DNA of 64,000 nucleotides from Maribacter zhoushanensis (lineage in GTDB: Bacteria > Bacteroidota > Bacteroidia > Flavobacteriales > Flavobacteriaceae), in assembly GCF_029350975.1 (NCBI RefSeq), contig NZ_JARKMR010000007.1:62001-126000 (forward strand). The letters are read 5' to 3'. The notes under the pieces are model-generated. The model ran no database searches, was not told the DNA's origin, and worked only from the letters and a program-made list of their open reading frames with translations. Shown here one piece after another: positions 27,002 to 35,876 of the stretch. How positions within the stretch are numbered: position 1 is the first letter of the stretch; every line of letters starts with the position of its first letter. Both the position numbers and the translations under genes were made by a program.

Positions 27002-27910
27002 TTAGGTAATTTGGTCTTCGTCTATTCTTGGCTTCTGACCTCTTAAAACACTATTGTCGTTAAATAGTTGCGATTGATTAATACTATCTGGTTGTAACCA
27101 ATGTGCTTCTTTCATTTTCCCGTTCTTACTAAAAGCATCTAACGCATTTTGATAACAGGTTTTTCTAACGTCTTCCATAGAAATACCTCTTTTCAACATT
27201 AAAGAAGCTGTTTTTGGCACTGCCAATGGGTCACTGACACCCCAATCTGCAGAGCTATCAACGATGATATTAGAACTTCCGAATTTTCTAACTACCTCAA
27301 CCATACGCTCATTACCCATTTTTGTTTTTGGGTAAATAGTAAACGCAGCAATAAAACCACGGTCAAGAACTTCTTTTACCGTTTCTTCATTATTATGGTC
27401 AATAATAACATTAGCCGGGTCTAAACCATGTTCTAAACACACTTCCATACTCTTTATGGTTCCTGCTTTTTTATCTCGGTGTGGCGTATGTACCTGTACG
27501 GTCATATCTAATTCCTTCGCCATATCCAATTGCATTCTAAAGAACTTGTCCTCTGCAGGTGTTTGGTCGTCATAGCCTATTTCACCAATAGCTACCACAT
27601 TCTCTTTATGCAAGTATAAGGGCAACAATTCAATAACTTGTTCCGCCAAAGCTTCATTGTTGGCTTCTTTAGAATTTAAACCAATAGTACAGTAATGCTT
27701 AATTCCAAATTGACTAGCCCTAAAAGGCTCCCACCCTACTAGACTACTATAGTAATCTTGAAAAGAGCCTACTTGAGTTCTAGGCTGACCAAGCCAAAAC
27801 GAAGGTTCAATTACCGCCACAACTCCCGCAGCCGCCATTGCCTCATAATCATCTGTTGTTCTTGACGTCATGTGGACATGCGGGTCAATAATCATCATTT
27901 TATCTTCCAT
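27002..27910 (-). CDS. eboB: EboB: TatD-like metal-dependent hydrolase
   Basis: 302 aa, amidohydrolase TIM barrel. The first metal site is H11-x-H13 in IDPHVHMTSR. Further metal-site candidates are AIGEIGYDDQTP, VQVHTPHRDK, VIIDHNNEET and VDSSADWGVSDP. The last of these contains the Asp expected at the end of the barrel. It lies 1 nt after eboA. Substrate not known. Confidence 0.9.
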   Translation of the reverse strand: MEDKMMIIDPHVHMTSRTTDDYEAMAAAGVVAVIEPSFWLGQPRTQVGSFQDYYSSLVGWEPFRASQFGIKHYCTIGLNSKEANNEALAEQVIELLPLYLHKENVVAIGEIGYDDQTPAEDKFFRMQLDMAKELDMTVQVHTPHRDKKAGTIKSMEVCLEHGLDPANVIIDHNNEETVKEVLDRGFIAAFTIYPKTKMGNERMVEVVRKFGSSNIIVDSSADWGVSDPLAVPKTASLMLKRGISMEDVRKTCYQNALDAFSKNGKMKEAHWLQPDSINQSQLFNDNSVLRGQKPRIDEDQIT

Positions 27911-27911
27911 T

Positions 27912-28763
27912 CTATTGTTGTTTAATCGTATTCCAAGTTATTTCACCATCCGCTATTTTATGTTTTAGCTCTGGTTTACTATTTAAAATCGCCATAGCTC
28001 TATCATTATCTGAGTAATAACAACAAAGAGCGCCAGCATTATTCTCTACTTTATCTTCACTACTTAAAAGTACTTTCATATCATTTAAAAGCGCTTCATT
28101 TAAAAACTTTGATACTGGTCTCCAAAATAATGGGTCTATTTTTCTTCCCGCAGCCCATCTTTCATGAGCATAATCAGATATTATTCTAGCTAAATCTGCA
28201 TTTGCCCTTTCGTCAACAGATTCTATTTGCGAAAGGTCACGCTCCATAAATGCCGCTTTTAAGAACATTTGATTCCATTGTTGATCATTGAAATACTTTG
28301 TAGGATACGGATTATTCAATGTTATTGCATCAAAAATTGCTGCAATATTAGTTCTTAAAGCTTCTACTGCTGTTTCCTTGTAAGCTTCAGGATTGGGTAA
28401 AAGAATTAAATATTTTAAAAAGGTTTCTAATTCACCGGTATCAGCCACCTGTATGATATTCGCTACCTTTGAAGTGTAGAATTCCAAATCTTGCCCTAGC
28501 ACTTCTGACAGCAAATAAATACGCGCTACCTGTAAAATACTTGCCGAATGCTCACTAAAATACCGAGCATTTTCTGAATTGAATTTTTCAAATAAAATTG
28601 GCTCTACACCATCAAACTTCACATTTAAAAGGCTATAAGTCATAAATAAATCTTTGGAAGATTTAATACCAGCCATCTTTTCTATTTTACCCTTTAACCA
28701 AGTAACACTTTCTTCATTACCATATTGTAATAATAAACTATGAATATCTTGTTGATCGTGCAT
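27912..28763 (-). CDS. eboA: EboA domain-containing protein (start corrected to 28763)
   Basis: First gene of the ebo cluster, about 283 aa, mostly alpha-helical and without catalytic motifs; EboA is the hallmark protein of these clusters and its function is unknown. The frame is open up to 28790. However, a TATTTTTG promoter box occupies 28795-28788 and would overlap an ATG there, so translation more likely begins at the in-frame ATG at 28763 (MHDQQDIHSLLLQYG). WLKGKIEKM and NPYPTKYFNDQQWNQMFLKA fit the family. It is divergent from miaE. Confidence 0.85.
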   Translation of the reverse strand: MHDQQDIHSLLLQYGNEESVTWLKGKIEKMAGIKSSKDLFMTYSLLNVKFDGVEPILFEKFNSENARYFSEHSASILQVARIYLLSEVLGQDLEFYTSKVANIIQVADTGELETFLKYLILLPNPEAYKETAVEALRTNIAAIFDAITLNNPYPTKYFNDQQWNQMFLKAAFMERDLSQIESVDERANADLARIISDYAHERWAAGRKIDPLFWRPVSKFLNEALLNDMKVLLSSEDKVENNAGALCCYYSDNDRAMAILNSKPELKHKIADGEITWNTIKQQ

Positions 28764-28787
28764 TTTGATTTTGGATTGATGGTAACT

Positions 28788-28795
28788 CAAAAATA
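28788..28795 (-). promoter_or_regulatory. -7 promoter element (TATTTTTG) of the ebo operon
   Basis: Read on the minus strand, TATTTTTG lies about 25 nt before the ATG at 28763. It is the only good box in the 92-bp divergent gap for this direction and would drive eboA-F plus the TMEM220 gene, about 6.8 kb. Confidence 0.6.
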
Positions 28796-28836
28796 ATTAT
28801 TATTAAGCACTAAGACATCTAGGTTTTTGATTAAAA

Positions 28837-28868
28837 TTGGTATGGTCTTCAAAATCTTTCTAATTTTG
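28837..28868 (+). promoter_or_regulatory. Bacteroidota-type promoter of miaE
   Basis: TTG at 28837-28839, spacer of 21 nt, TAATTTTG at 28861-28868. The predicted start lies about 8 nt before the ATG at 28883, giving a nearly leaderless transcript. Confidence 0.75.
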
Positions 28869-28882
28869 AAAAAAAGTAAACT

Positions 28883-29464
28883 ATGCTAGGTCTAAAACTA
28901 CCTACCGATCCAAGATGGGTAAATATTGTAGAGAAAAATATTGATGAGATTCTTACTGATCATGCATACTGCGAGCAGAAAGCCGCTAGTACGGCTATAT
29001 CGCTAATAGTATCTTTTCCCGAATATACAGAGCTTGTTACTGAAATGGTTGCTTTATCTAGAGAAGAAATGGGTCATTTTAAAATGGTACATGACCTTAT
29101 TTTAAAGCGTGGCAATACTTTAGGCAGAGACCGTAAAGATGACTATGTTATTGAACTAATCAAGTTTTTTCCCAAGGGAGGTAGCAGAACTACGCAATTG
29201 GTTCATAGATTACTCTATGCTGCACTTATTGAAGCTCGTAGCTGTGAACGTTTTAGGCTGCTCTCCGAAGAATTGGAAGATAAAGAACTAGCGGATTTCT
29301 ATCACAAGTTAATGATTAGTGAAGCTGGTCATTATACCATGTTCTTAAAGTTTGCCCGTAAATATGGTGAATTAGAAGAGGTAAATAAAAAATGGGACAG
29401 CCTTCTAGAATATGAAGCCCAAATCATGAAAGATTTAGGTACTAAAGAATCTATTCACGGTTAA
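28883..29464 (+). CDS. miaE: tRNA-(ms(2)io(6)A)-hydroxylase-like protein
   Basis: Diiron, ferritin-like enzyme that hydroxylates the isopentenyl group of 2-methylthio-N6-isopentenyladenosine at tRNA position 37, using oxygen. 193 aa, normal length. Diiron ligands are visible as E31, E62-x2-H65 (REEMGHF), the EARSCERF helix, and E-x2-H in SEAGHYTMF. It is monocistronic, with its own promoter, and converges on ppx with 8 bp between stops. Independent of the ebo cluster by strand. Confidence 0.93.
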   Translation: MLGLKLPTDPRWVNIVEKNIDEILTDHAYCEQKAASTAISLIVSFPEYTELVTEMVALSREEMGHFKMVHDLILKRGNTLGRDRKDDYVIELIKFFPKGGSRTTQLVHRLLYAALIEARSCERFRLLSEELEDKELADFYHKLMISEAGHYTMFLKFARKYGELEEVNKKWDSLLEYEAQIMKDLGTKESIHG

Positions 29465-29472
29465 AATTTAAC

Positions 29473-30363
29473 TTACTTATTCTCAGAATTATATAAATCC
29501 TTAATTATACCATCTGATAGACCGATTTTAGGCACGTGAATTTTTTTGGCTCCACTCCATTTAGCTGCTGATAAAAAAATCTTTGTAGCCGGTATTATAA
29601 CATCTGCCCTATCCGGATTTAATCCTAATTCTGATATTCTGTCATCATAACTTAAGCTGTCTAAAAAATGATATTGAGCATTTAACCAAATATAAGATAA
29701 TGGCTCTCCTTCTTTTCTACCTGACAACTTATGTAACTTGTTTATGTTACCACCAGAACCTATAATTGATAATTTAGGTTTGTCTTTTAAATTAACCTTT
29801 ATCCATTCTTCTAATTTTTTCCATGTTTCTGGCTTAACCATATCATTCAAAAGCCTGACCGTACCTAACTTGAATGATTTTGAAACTTGAATCTTGCCCT
29901 TAGAAAATAAGGTAAATTCAGTACTACCTCCACCAACATCAATGTACAGGTATGACTGATCATTAGTAATTAAGCTCTTTAAGTCGGTAGAAGCTATTAT
30001 TGCAGCTTCTTGCTTACCATCAATCAAGTCTATTTCTATTCCTGATTCTTGGGAGATTTTTTTTATAATCTCATTTCCATTATTTGCCTCCCGCATTGCA
30101 GAGGTAGCGCAGGCTCTATACTTCTCAACTCCCGCTACATCCATTAAAAGCTTAAAGGCTTTCATTGTCTTTATCAACCTTGCTTCATTTACTTCAGATA
30201 TTTCACCTACGGTAAATGAATCTTCTCCTAATCTTACAGGTACCCTGACCAAAGCGCTTTTTCTGAATTGGGTCTTTTTACCCTTATCTTCAATAACGTT
30301 GTGCGTAAGCAACCTTATAGCATTAGAACCTATGTCAATCGCTGCAAATTTTCTTACCTTCAA
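29473..30363 (-). CDS. ppx: Ppx/GppA-family phosphatase (exopolyphosphatase)
   Basis: 296 aa, the short single-module form of the family. ASKHA fold: phosphate-1 loop FAAIDIGSNAIRLL at the N-terminus and phosphate-2 loop YLYIDVGGGSTEFTLF in the middle, with IIGSGGNINKLHKLSGR after. It removes terminal phosphates from polyphosphate, or the gamma phosphate of pppGpp. Its place 12 nt downstream of ppk1 favours polyphosphate. The C-terminal HD domain of long Ppx is absent. Confidence 0.92.
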   Translation of the reverse strand: MKVRKFAAIDIGSNAIRLLTHNVIEDKGKKTQFRKSALVRVPVRLGEDSFTVGEISEVNEARLIKTMKAFKLLMDVAGVEKYRACATSAMREANNGNEIIKKISQESGIEIDLIDGKQEAAIIASTDLKSLITNDQSYLYIDVGGGSTEFTLFSKGKIQVSKSFKLGTVRLLNDMVKPETWKKLEEWIKVNLKDKPKLSIIGSGGNINKLHKLSGRKEGEPLSYIWLNAQYHFLDSLSYDDRISELGLNPDRADVIIPATKIFLSAAKWSGAKKIHVPKIGLSDGIIKDLYNSENK

Positions 30364-30375
30364 AAGAGCTCTTTT

Positions 30376-32442
30376 TTAAGATTCTTGTTTGTTCGAATAA
30401 TATTCATATGTAGCAAATTGAGACCTAATTCTAGGTAACGTAGTCTTTCTATAGGCATTATCTTGTGCGGCATTGAATACACGCGCTTTCATATTATCTT
30501 TCCAACAGATATCAAAAGTATCCATTAATTCCTTTTTAATGTCCTCATCATAAATTGGACAACCTACTTCAACTCTATAATCAAGGTTTCTTGTCATCCA
30601 ATCTGCAGATGAAATATAAATTTTAGTATCACCTCCATTAGCGAAAGCAAAGATTCTGGTATGCTCCAAAAATTTATCTATTACACTTATAGCTTCTATG
30701 TTTTCGCTCATACCCTCAACACCTGGTATTAAGCAACATATACCCCTTATGATCAACTGGATCTTTACCCCTGCCCTACTTGCTTCATACAGTTTATCTA
30801 CCATTTTGTATGATGTAAAACTGTTCATTTTAATTTTGATGAAAGCTTCTTTACCTTCCTTGGCATTTGCTATTTCATTATCAATCAATTTCATAAACGC
30901 ATTCTTGGTATAATGCGGAGAAACTATAAGGTGTTTGTATTTATTGATTTTATAAGTAGTCTCAAAGAAATCAAAGACTTTATTCAGTTCTTTTAGTATA
31001 GAATCATCTGCTGTAAAGAGTGTAAAATCGGTATAAATTCTTGCTGTAGACTCATTGAAATTACCAGTACTTACAAATCCGTAGCGTTTAATAGAACCAG
31101 CCTCTTCACGCTCAATCAAGCATATTTTACTATGTACTTTTAATCCTGGTACCCCAAAAATAAGTTTTACTCCTTCTGCCTGTAGCTGCTCTGCATACTC
31201 AATATTGGCCTGCTCATCAAAACGAGCTTGAAGCTCTATTTGTACCGTTACTTGTTTTCCGTTTTTAACGGCATTGATTAAAGATGCCGCAATTTGAGAA
31301 TTACTTGCCAGTCTATACACCGTAATCTTTATTGTACGAACCTTAGGGTCTAAAGCCGCTTCACGCAAAAACTTTAAAACATATGTAAAGGTATGATAAG
31401 GTGTATACTGCAAATAGTCTTTTTTGGCAATACTTTCTAAAATACTACCCTCTACACTAAGACCTTTTACGGGTAACGGTGTTATTTTGTCATACAGTAA
31501 ATCTTTTCTACCTAAACTAGGAAAGCCCATATAATCTCTACGGTTATGATACCTGCCACCAGGTATTACACTATCCGTATCTTCAATGTTCATCTTTTCT
31601 TTTAGAAAAGTCAACGTATCTCTACCAATACTTTTGTCATATACAAAACGTACCGGATCACCTATTTTTCTATGCTCTACACTTGAAGATATTTTCTCAA
31701 TAAAACTCTTACTTAAATCATTATCAATATCTAATTCTGCATCTCTAGTAATCTTTATCATGTGAGCCGAAATAGATTCATACTCAAACATGGTAAAAAT
31801 GTTGTCCAAGCAATACCTAATCAAATCATCAAGTATAATGATATAACTTTTACCAGCTTCATCTGGCAGTACAACAAAACGATCTATTCCTTTTGGAATC
31901 TCAATTAATGCATAACGTTTTTCCTTTTTACTCTCCTCACTCTTAATTACCATTTTAACAGCCAAATAAGCTGCCGTATCCTTTAAGGTAGGAAAGCGTG
32001 TAAGATCATTCAGAATGATTGTCATTAACTGCGGACTTACCTCTTTCAAGAAATAAGCTTTAACGAATTCTTTTTGCTTCTCGTTTAATTCCGTTTCCTT
32101 GATGATAAAAATATTCTCGCCCTCAAGCTCATGCTCAATTCTTCTAAGAATTGTTAAACTCTTGGTTTGCTGCTCAATTACAATATTTGTAATCTCTTCT
32201 AAAAGGTCTTTTGCTTTCTCACCACCCAATACACTTTTACCAGTTTTACCGGCTTCAACTATACGCTTTACCGTTGCATAACGAACTTTAAAAAACTCAT
32301 CTAAGTTGTTTGAAAAAATACCTAAAAAACGAAGTCTTTCAATTAATGGAACATTCTTATCTGCGCTTTCTTGTAATACACGCTCGTTGAACCATAACCA
32401 ACTTATTTCTCTATTTACGTACTGGTTGTTATTTTTTATCAT
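30376..32442 (-). CDS. ppk1: Polyphosphate kinase 1
   Basis: Makes polyphosphate from ATP through a phosphohistidine intermediate. 688 aa, standard length. Domain order is an N-terminal helical domain (REISWLWFNERVL), head domain, then two catalytic PLD-like domains. The autophosphorylated His is H437 in LKVHSKICLIERE, and the second His lies in LEHTRIFAFANGGD. The start overlaps the sixA stop by 4 nt. Operon sixA-ppk1-ppx. Confidence 0.96.
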   Translation of the reverse strand: MIKNNNQYVNREISWLWFNERVLQESADKNVPLIERLRFLGIFSNNLDEFFKVRYATVKRIVEAGKTGKSVLGGEKAKDLLEEITNIVIEQQTKSLTILRRIEHELEGENIFIIKETELNEKQKEFVKAYFLKEVSPQLMTIILNDLTRFPTLKDTAAYLAVKMVIKSEESKKEKRYALIEIPKGIDRFVVLPDEAGKSYIIILDDLIRYCLDNIFTMFEYESISAHMIKITRDAELDIDNDLSKSFIEKISSSVEHRKIGDPVRFVYDKSIGRDTLTFLKEKMNIEDTDSVIPGGRYHNRRDYMGFPSLGRKDLLYDKITPLPVKGLSVEGSILESIAKKDYLQYTPYHTFTYVLKFLREAALDPKVRTIKITVYRLASNSQIAASLINAVKNGKQVTVQIELQARFDEQANIEYAEQLQAEGVKLIFGVPGLKVHSKICLIEREEAGSIKRYGFVSTGNFNESTARIYTDFTLFTADDSILKELNKVFDFFETTYKINKYKHLIVSPHYTKNAFMKLIDNEIANAKEGKEAFIKIKMNSFTSYKMVDKLYEASRAGVKIQLIIRGICCLIPGVEGMSENIEAISVIDKFLEHTRIFAFANGGDTKIYISSADWMTRNLDYRVEVGCPIYDEDIKKELMDTFDICWKDNMKARVFNAAQDNAYRKTTLPRIRSQFATYEYYSNKQES

Positions 32443-32927
32443 GCTTTTAGTTGCTTCGGAAAAATGGTTTGTATTGTTGAGCCTTTGATAACATTAGCCC
32501 AAGTATTTTCTTGGAATTGTAAATGAACAAATCCGCTAGTAGGCACATTATCAATACGCCTATCTCCCATAGAATTAGCTAAATGGGTAAAAGTATGGTT
32601 GTGTCCAAATAGAAGAACATTATTTAAATTATTATCTAATTGCTGAATAAACTGGAACACTTGATTTCCTGAAAAATCATATAAATCTGCAGTTACACTA
32701 CAATTCTCTAAAGGATAATATAGCGTTCGCAAACAAATCATACAGGTATGAAACGCCCTGTTTGCAGGACTGGTATAAACTTGATCTATTTTTAAATTCA
32801 GTTTTGCAATTTCATCGGCTACCAAACGGGCATCAGAAATTCCTCGCTGTAACAACGCCCTATCTTGATCACTAACATTTAGCTCCCAAGAAGACTTGCC
32901 ATGACGCATTAAAAATAGATTCTTCAT
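32439..32927 (-). CDS. sixA: SixA-like phosphohistidine phosphatase
   Basis: 162 aa, histidine phosphatase superfamily. The catalytic RHG motif is R8-H9-G10 in LFLMRHGKSSWE, and the second His is in LFGHNHTFTHLAN. SixA-type enzymes dephosphorylate phosphohistidine on phosphotransfer proteins. It overlaps ppk1 by 4 nt, so the two are coupled. A role related to the phosphohistidine chemistry of PPK1 is tempting but not supported by any residue seen. Confidence 0.9.
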   Translation of the reverse strand: MKNLFLMRHGKSSWELNVSDQDRALLQRGISDARLVADEIAKLNLKIDQVYTSPANRAFHTCMICLRTLYYPLENCSVTADLYDFSGNQVFQFIQQLDNNLNNVLLFGHNHTFTHLANSMGDRRIDNVPTSGFVHLQFQENTWANVIKGSTIQTIFPKQLKA

Positions 32928-32937
32928 TATATTTTAT

Positions 32938-33588
32938 TTAAGGGGCTAATCGCTCCATTTTCCAATCATATTCTTCCGTTAGGCTATATCTAATACGATC
33001 ATGTAATCTATTGGGTCTACCTTGCCAAAACTCCATAGAAACCGGTCTTACCAAATACCCGCCCCAATGACCTGGCCTTTCAATTTCCTTACCTTCATAT
33101 TCTTTCTCCAATCTACTAAGCTTATCTTCTAAAACTTCTCTAGAATCTATTACCGTACTCTGATCGGAAACCAATGCACCTAGTTTGCTACCATCTGGCC
33201 TTGAATCAAAATAACCATCAGATAGATTTTCAGGGAGTTTTTCTGCAATACCTTTTATGATTACCTGACGTTCTAAATTAGGCCAGAAAAACGAAATACA
33301 GATATTAGGGTTCTCACTAATGGCACGACCTTTTTCACTATTGTAATTCGTATAAAAAATAAAACCCTCGTGAGTGTATTTTTTTAGAAGTACAACCCTA
33401 CTTTTAGGAAAACCATCTAAGCCTACCGTAGATACGGTCATGGCATTAGGTTCATCTACCCCATCAGATTTTTCAACCTCATAGAACCATGTTTGAAAAA
33501 GTTGGATTGGATTGTCAGATATACTGTCTTCCATCAACGCACTTTTCTCGTAAGATTTCCTATAATCCCCTAAATCTTTTTGCATCAT
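32938..33588 (-). CDS. pdxH: Pyridoxamine/pyridoxine 5'-phosphate oxidase
   Basis: FMN enzyme that oxidises PNP or PMP to pyridoxal 5'-phosphate, the cofactor of ThrC and many transaminases. 216 aa. FMN and substrate motifs visible are PNAMTVSTVGLDGFPKSRVVLLK, FYTNYNSEKGRAI, and the C-terminal FWQGRPNRLHDRI. It lies 10 nt upstream of sixA on the same strand and 75 nt downstream of the ribonuclease Z gene. Confidence 0.96.
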   Translation of the reverse strand: MMQKDLGDYRKSYEKSALMEDSISDNPIQLFQTWFYEVEKSDGVDEPNAMTVSTVGLDGFPKSRVVLLKKYTHEGFIFYTNYNSEKGRAISENPNICISFFWPNLERQVIIKGIAEKLPENLSDGYFDSRPDGSKLGALVSDQSTVIDSREVLEDKLSRLEKEYEGKEIERPGHWGGYLVRPVSMEFWQGRPNRLHDRIRYSLTEEYDWKMERLAP

Positions 33589-33663
33589 TTTCGTGTTAAA
33601 AACAAGATAAACAAAGTTCTAAAAAGAAAGGAAAATAAACGCTATAAAAACAGATTAAAAGGT

Positions 33664-34569
33664 TTAAAAATCGAAAGTCTTGCCATCATCGGCAAGTAAC
33701 ACATTAGGGAAAATTGTTGAAGCTTCTTCCTTAAATAGTTCTATAGATTTGTAACGTGTAGAATAATGACCTAATAATAAGGTTTTTACACTTGCATCTT
33801 TTGCTACTTTTGCTGCCTGCATAGCTGTAGCATGTTTGGTTTTTGTCGCCAATTCTGCTTCTGACTCTAAAAATGTAGATTCATGGTATAAAACATCAAC
33901 ATTTTTGATTTTCGCAGCCAAGCTTTCATCATAAATAGTATCACTACAAAAAGCATATGATTTTGGTTTAGGCGGGTCAAAAGTCAATTTTGTATTCGCA
34001 ATTACCTCTCCATCATCTAAAGTTACGTCCTTTCCATTTTTTATGTTTTGATAATATGCTTTATCAATACCATATTCCTCGGCAGCATGAATATTTAGTT
34101 TTCGTTTCCCTACTTTTTCTCGAAATAAATAACCATTTGTATAAATTCGATGATCTAACGGTATCGTGGATACGCTTATTTTACTATCCTCAAAGACAAG
34201 TTCTGATTCTTTACTTGATAGCTCATGAAACAATAACGGGTAGTTGGTCCAAGAATCTCCCAACTTTAAAAGTAGGGTAATTGCTTCTTTTATTCCTTTT
34301 GGTCCATAAACATGTAATTCTTTCTCCCTACCCAACAATCTCATTGTAGAAATAAAACCAGGTAATCCAAAAAAGTGATCTCCGTGTAAATGGGAAATAA
34401 AAATATGGTTGATTCTTGAGAACTTTATCTTATGCCTTCTCAGCTCTACTTGAGTACCCTCACCACAATCAATTAACACAATGTGATTATTGATTTCCAG
34501 CACTTGAGATGTTGGGTTTGTAAGTGTTCTTGGTGTTGCCGCATAACAACCCAATACAGTAAGATGCAT
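33664..34569 (-). CDS. rnz: Ribonuclease Z
   Basis: Metallo-beta-lactamase-fold endonuclease that trims tRNA 3' trailers. 301 aa, short-form RNase Z. The zinc motif is HLHGDH at 60-65, followed by GLPGFISTMRLLGRE. Later metal ligands are in SYAFCSDTIYDESL, LYHESTFL and LLGHYSTRY. It lies downstream of the STAS-like gene by 42 bp and is probably part of the pyrR-pyrB transcript. Confidence 0.95.
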   Translation of the reverse strand: MHLTVLGCYAATPRTLTNPTSQVLEINNHIVLIDCGEGTQVELRRHKIKFSRINHIFISHLHGDHFFGLPGFISTMRLLGREKELHVYGPKGIKEAITLLLKLGDSWTNYPLLFHELSSKESELVFEDSKISVSTIPLDHRIYTNGYLFREKVGKRKLNIHAAEEYGIDKAYYQNIKNGKDVTLDDGEVIANTKLTFDPPKPKSYAFCSDTIYDESLAAKIKNVDVLYHESTFLESEAELATKTKHATAMQAAKVAKDASVKTLLLGHYSTRYKSIELFKEEASTIFPNVLLADDGKTFDF

Positions 34570-34611
34570 AAAAAATTACTTAAGTATTCTTATTGGTGTT
34601 TTGGGTTTTCT

Positions 34612-34944
34612 CTAAATACCCAAATCACGTTCTATTTCTTCCATTTCAACAATATCTCTAGCTTCTTGAAGTGTAGGCACTAAATTAATTTCTTCTGGTA
34701 CGTCATCATAAGATACTTTGTTGGACACCAACACAAAAGATTGTTCATTCTCTTTGTGTTTTCTGGCTATTTCTAGAAAAGAAATAACATTGTAAGGTGT
34801 CAGCTCAGAGAAACTCAATAAATCTAACACCAAATTGTCATTCTTTAATTTATCATATTCCTTATCCAAATTTTCTAAAAAACGTTCAATAGAAATTTCT
34901 TCTTGAGAGACGATAATCAACGATTCTTCTTTAGTAAAAATCAT
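34612..34944 (-). CDS. Small STAS-like protein between pyrB and rnz
   Basis: 110 aa, acidic, no membrane segment. The pattern LVLDLLSFSELTPYNVISFLEIARKH and SFVLVSNKVSYDDVPEEINLVPTLQEARDIVEMEEIERDLGI matches the secondary structure and ending of STAS/anti-sigma-antagonist proteins. The conserved phosphorylatable Ser of SpoIIAA proteins is not clear. It lies 1 nt after pyrB and 42 nt before rnz, and I expect the arrangement to recur in Flavobacteriaceae. Function unknown; an automatic label of ribonuclease Z for this small protein would be wrong. Confidence 0.8.
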   Translation of the reverse strand: MIFTKEESLIIVSQEEISIERFLENLDKEYDKLKNDNLVLDLLSFSELTPYNVISFLEIARKHKENEQSFVLVSNKVSYDDVPEEINLVPTLQEARDIVEMEEIERDLGI

Positions 34945-34945
34945 A

Positions 34946-35872
34946 TCATTTAATTTTAGATGCTAATAAATATATTACCGCCATACGTATGGCAACTCCG
35001 TTTTCAACTTGATTCAAAATAATAGATTGCTTTGAATCGGCAACATCACTTGTAATCTCAACTCCCCTATTAATTGGTCCGGGGTGCATGATAACAATTT
35101 CTTTATCCAAACTATCAAGTAGTTTCTTGTTCACACCAAATTGCTGGGTATATTCCCTTGTAGTTGGAAAATAACTAATATCTAATCTTTCGTTCTGTAT
35201 TCGCAACATATTTGCTACATCGCACCATTCCAACGCTTTTCTTAAATTAGTTTCAACACCTACCCCTAAAGATTCTATATATTTAGGCAACAATGTCTTA
35301 GGACCACAAACTTTAACGTTCGCTCCCTGTAATTTTAGTGCAAAAATATTTGAAAGTGCCACCCTAGAATGAAGAATATCACCAACTATCACCACATTTT
35401 TACCCGCAACATCACCCAATTTTTCACGAATGGAATAAGAGTCTAACAACGCTTGTGTAGGGTGCTCATGTGCACCGTCACCAGCATTAACAATAGAAGC
35501 ATTAACATGTTTTGACAAGAAAATACCCGCACCTGGGTTTGGATGCCGCATAACCACCATATCTACTTTCATAGATAAAATATTATTTACGGTATCTATT
35601 AAAGTTTCACCTTTCTTTACCGAAGATTGACTGGCTGAAAAATTAAGCACATCTGCAGACAACCTTTTTTCAGCAAGTTCAAAAGACAATTTTGTTCTGG
35701 TACTATTCTCAAAAAAAATATTGGCAATAGTAATATCTCTAAGCGAAGGAACTTTTTTGATCGATCGGTTGATCACTTCCTTAAAATGATCGGCAGTTTC
35801 AAAAATAAGCTGAATATCGGTTTCCTTTAGGTATTTAATTCCCAGTAAGTGTTTAACACTCAGTTCGCTCAT
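34946..35872 (-). CDS. pyrB: Aspartate carbamoyltransferase catalytic subunit
   Basis: Condenses carbamoyl phosphate and aspartate in pyrimidine biosynthesis. 308 aa. The carbamoyl-phosphate loop is FFENSTRTKLSFE (STRTKLSF 57-64), with further motifs DGAHEHPTQALLD and MHPGPINRGVEI. No pyrI regulatory gene is next to it, as in Gram-positive type B enzymes. It lies 4 nt after pyrR, forming a pyrR-pyrB pair. Confidence 0.97.
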   Translation of the reverse strand: MSELSVKHLLGIKYLKETDIQLIFETADHFKEVINRSIKKVPSLRDITIANIFFENSTRTKLSFELAEKRLSADVLNFSASQSSVKKGETLIDTVNNILSMKVDMVVMRHPNPGAGIFLSKHVNASIVNAGDGAHEHPTQALLDSYSIREKLGDVAGKNVVIVGDILHSRVALSNIFALKLQGANVKVCGPKTLLPKYIESLGVGVETNLRKALEWCDVANMLRIQNERLDISYFPTTREYTQQFGVNKKLLDSLDKEIVIMHPGPINRGVEITSDVADSKQSIILNQVENGVAIRMAVIYLLASKIK

Positions 35873-35876
35873 TTTC

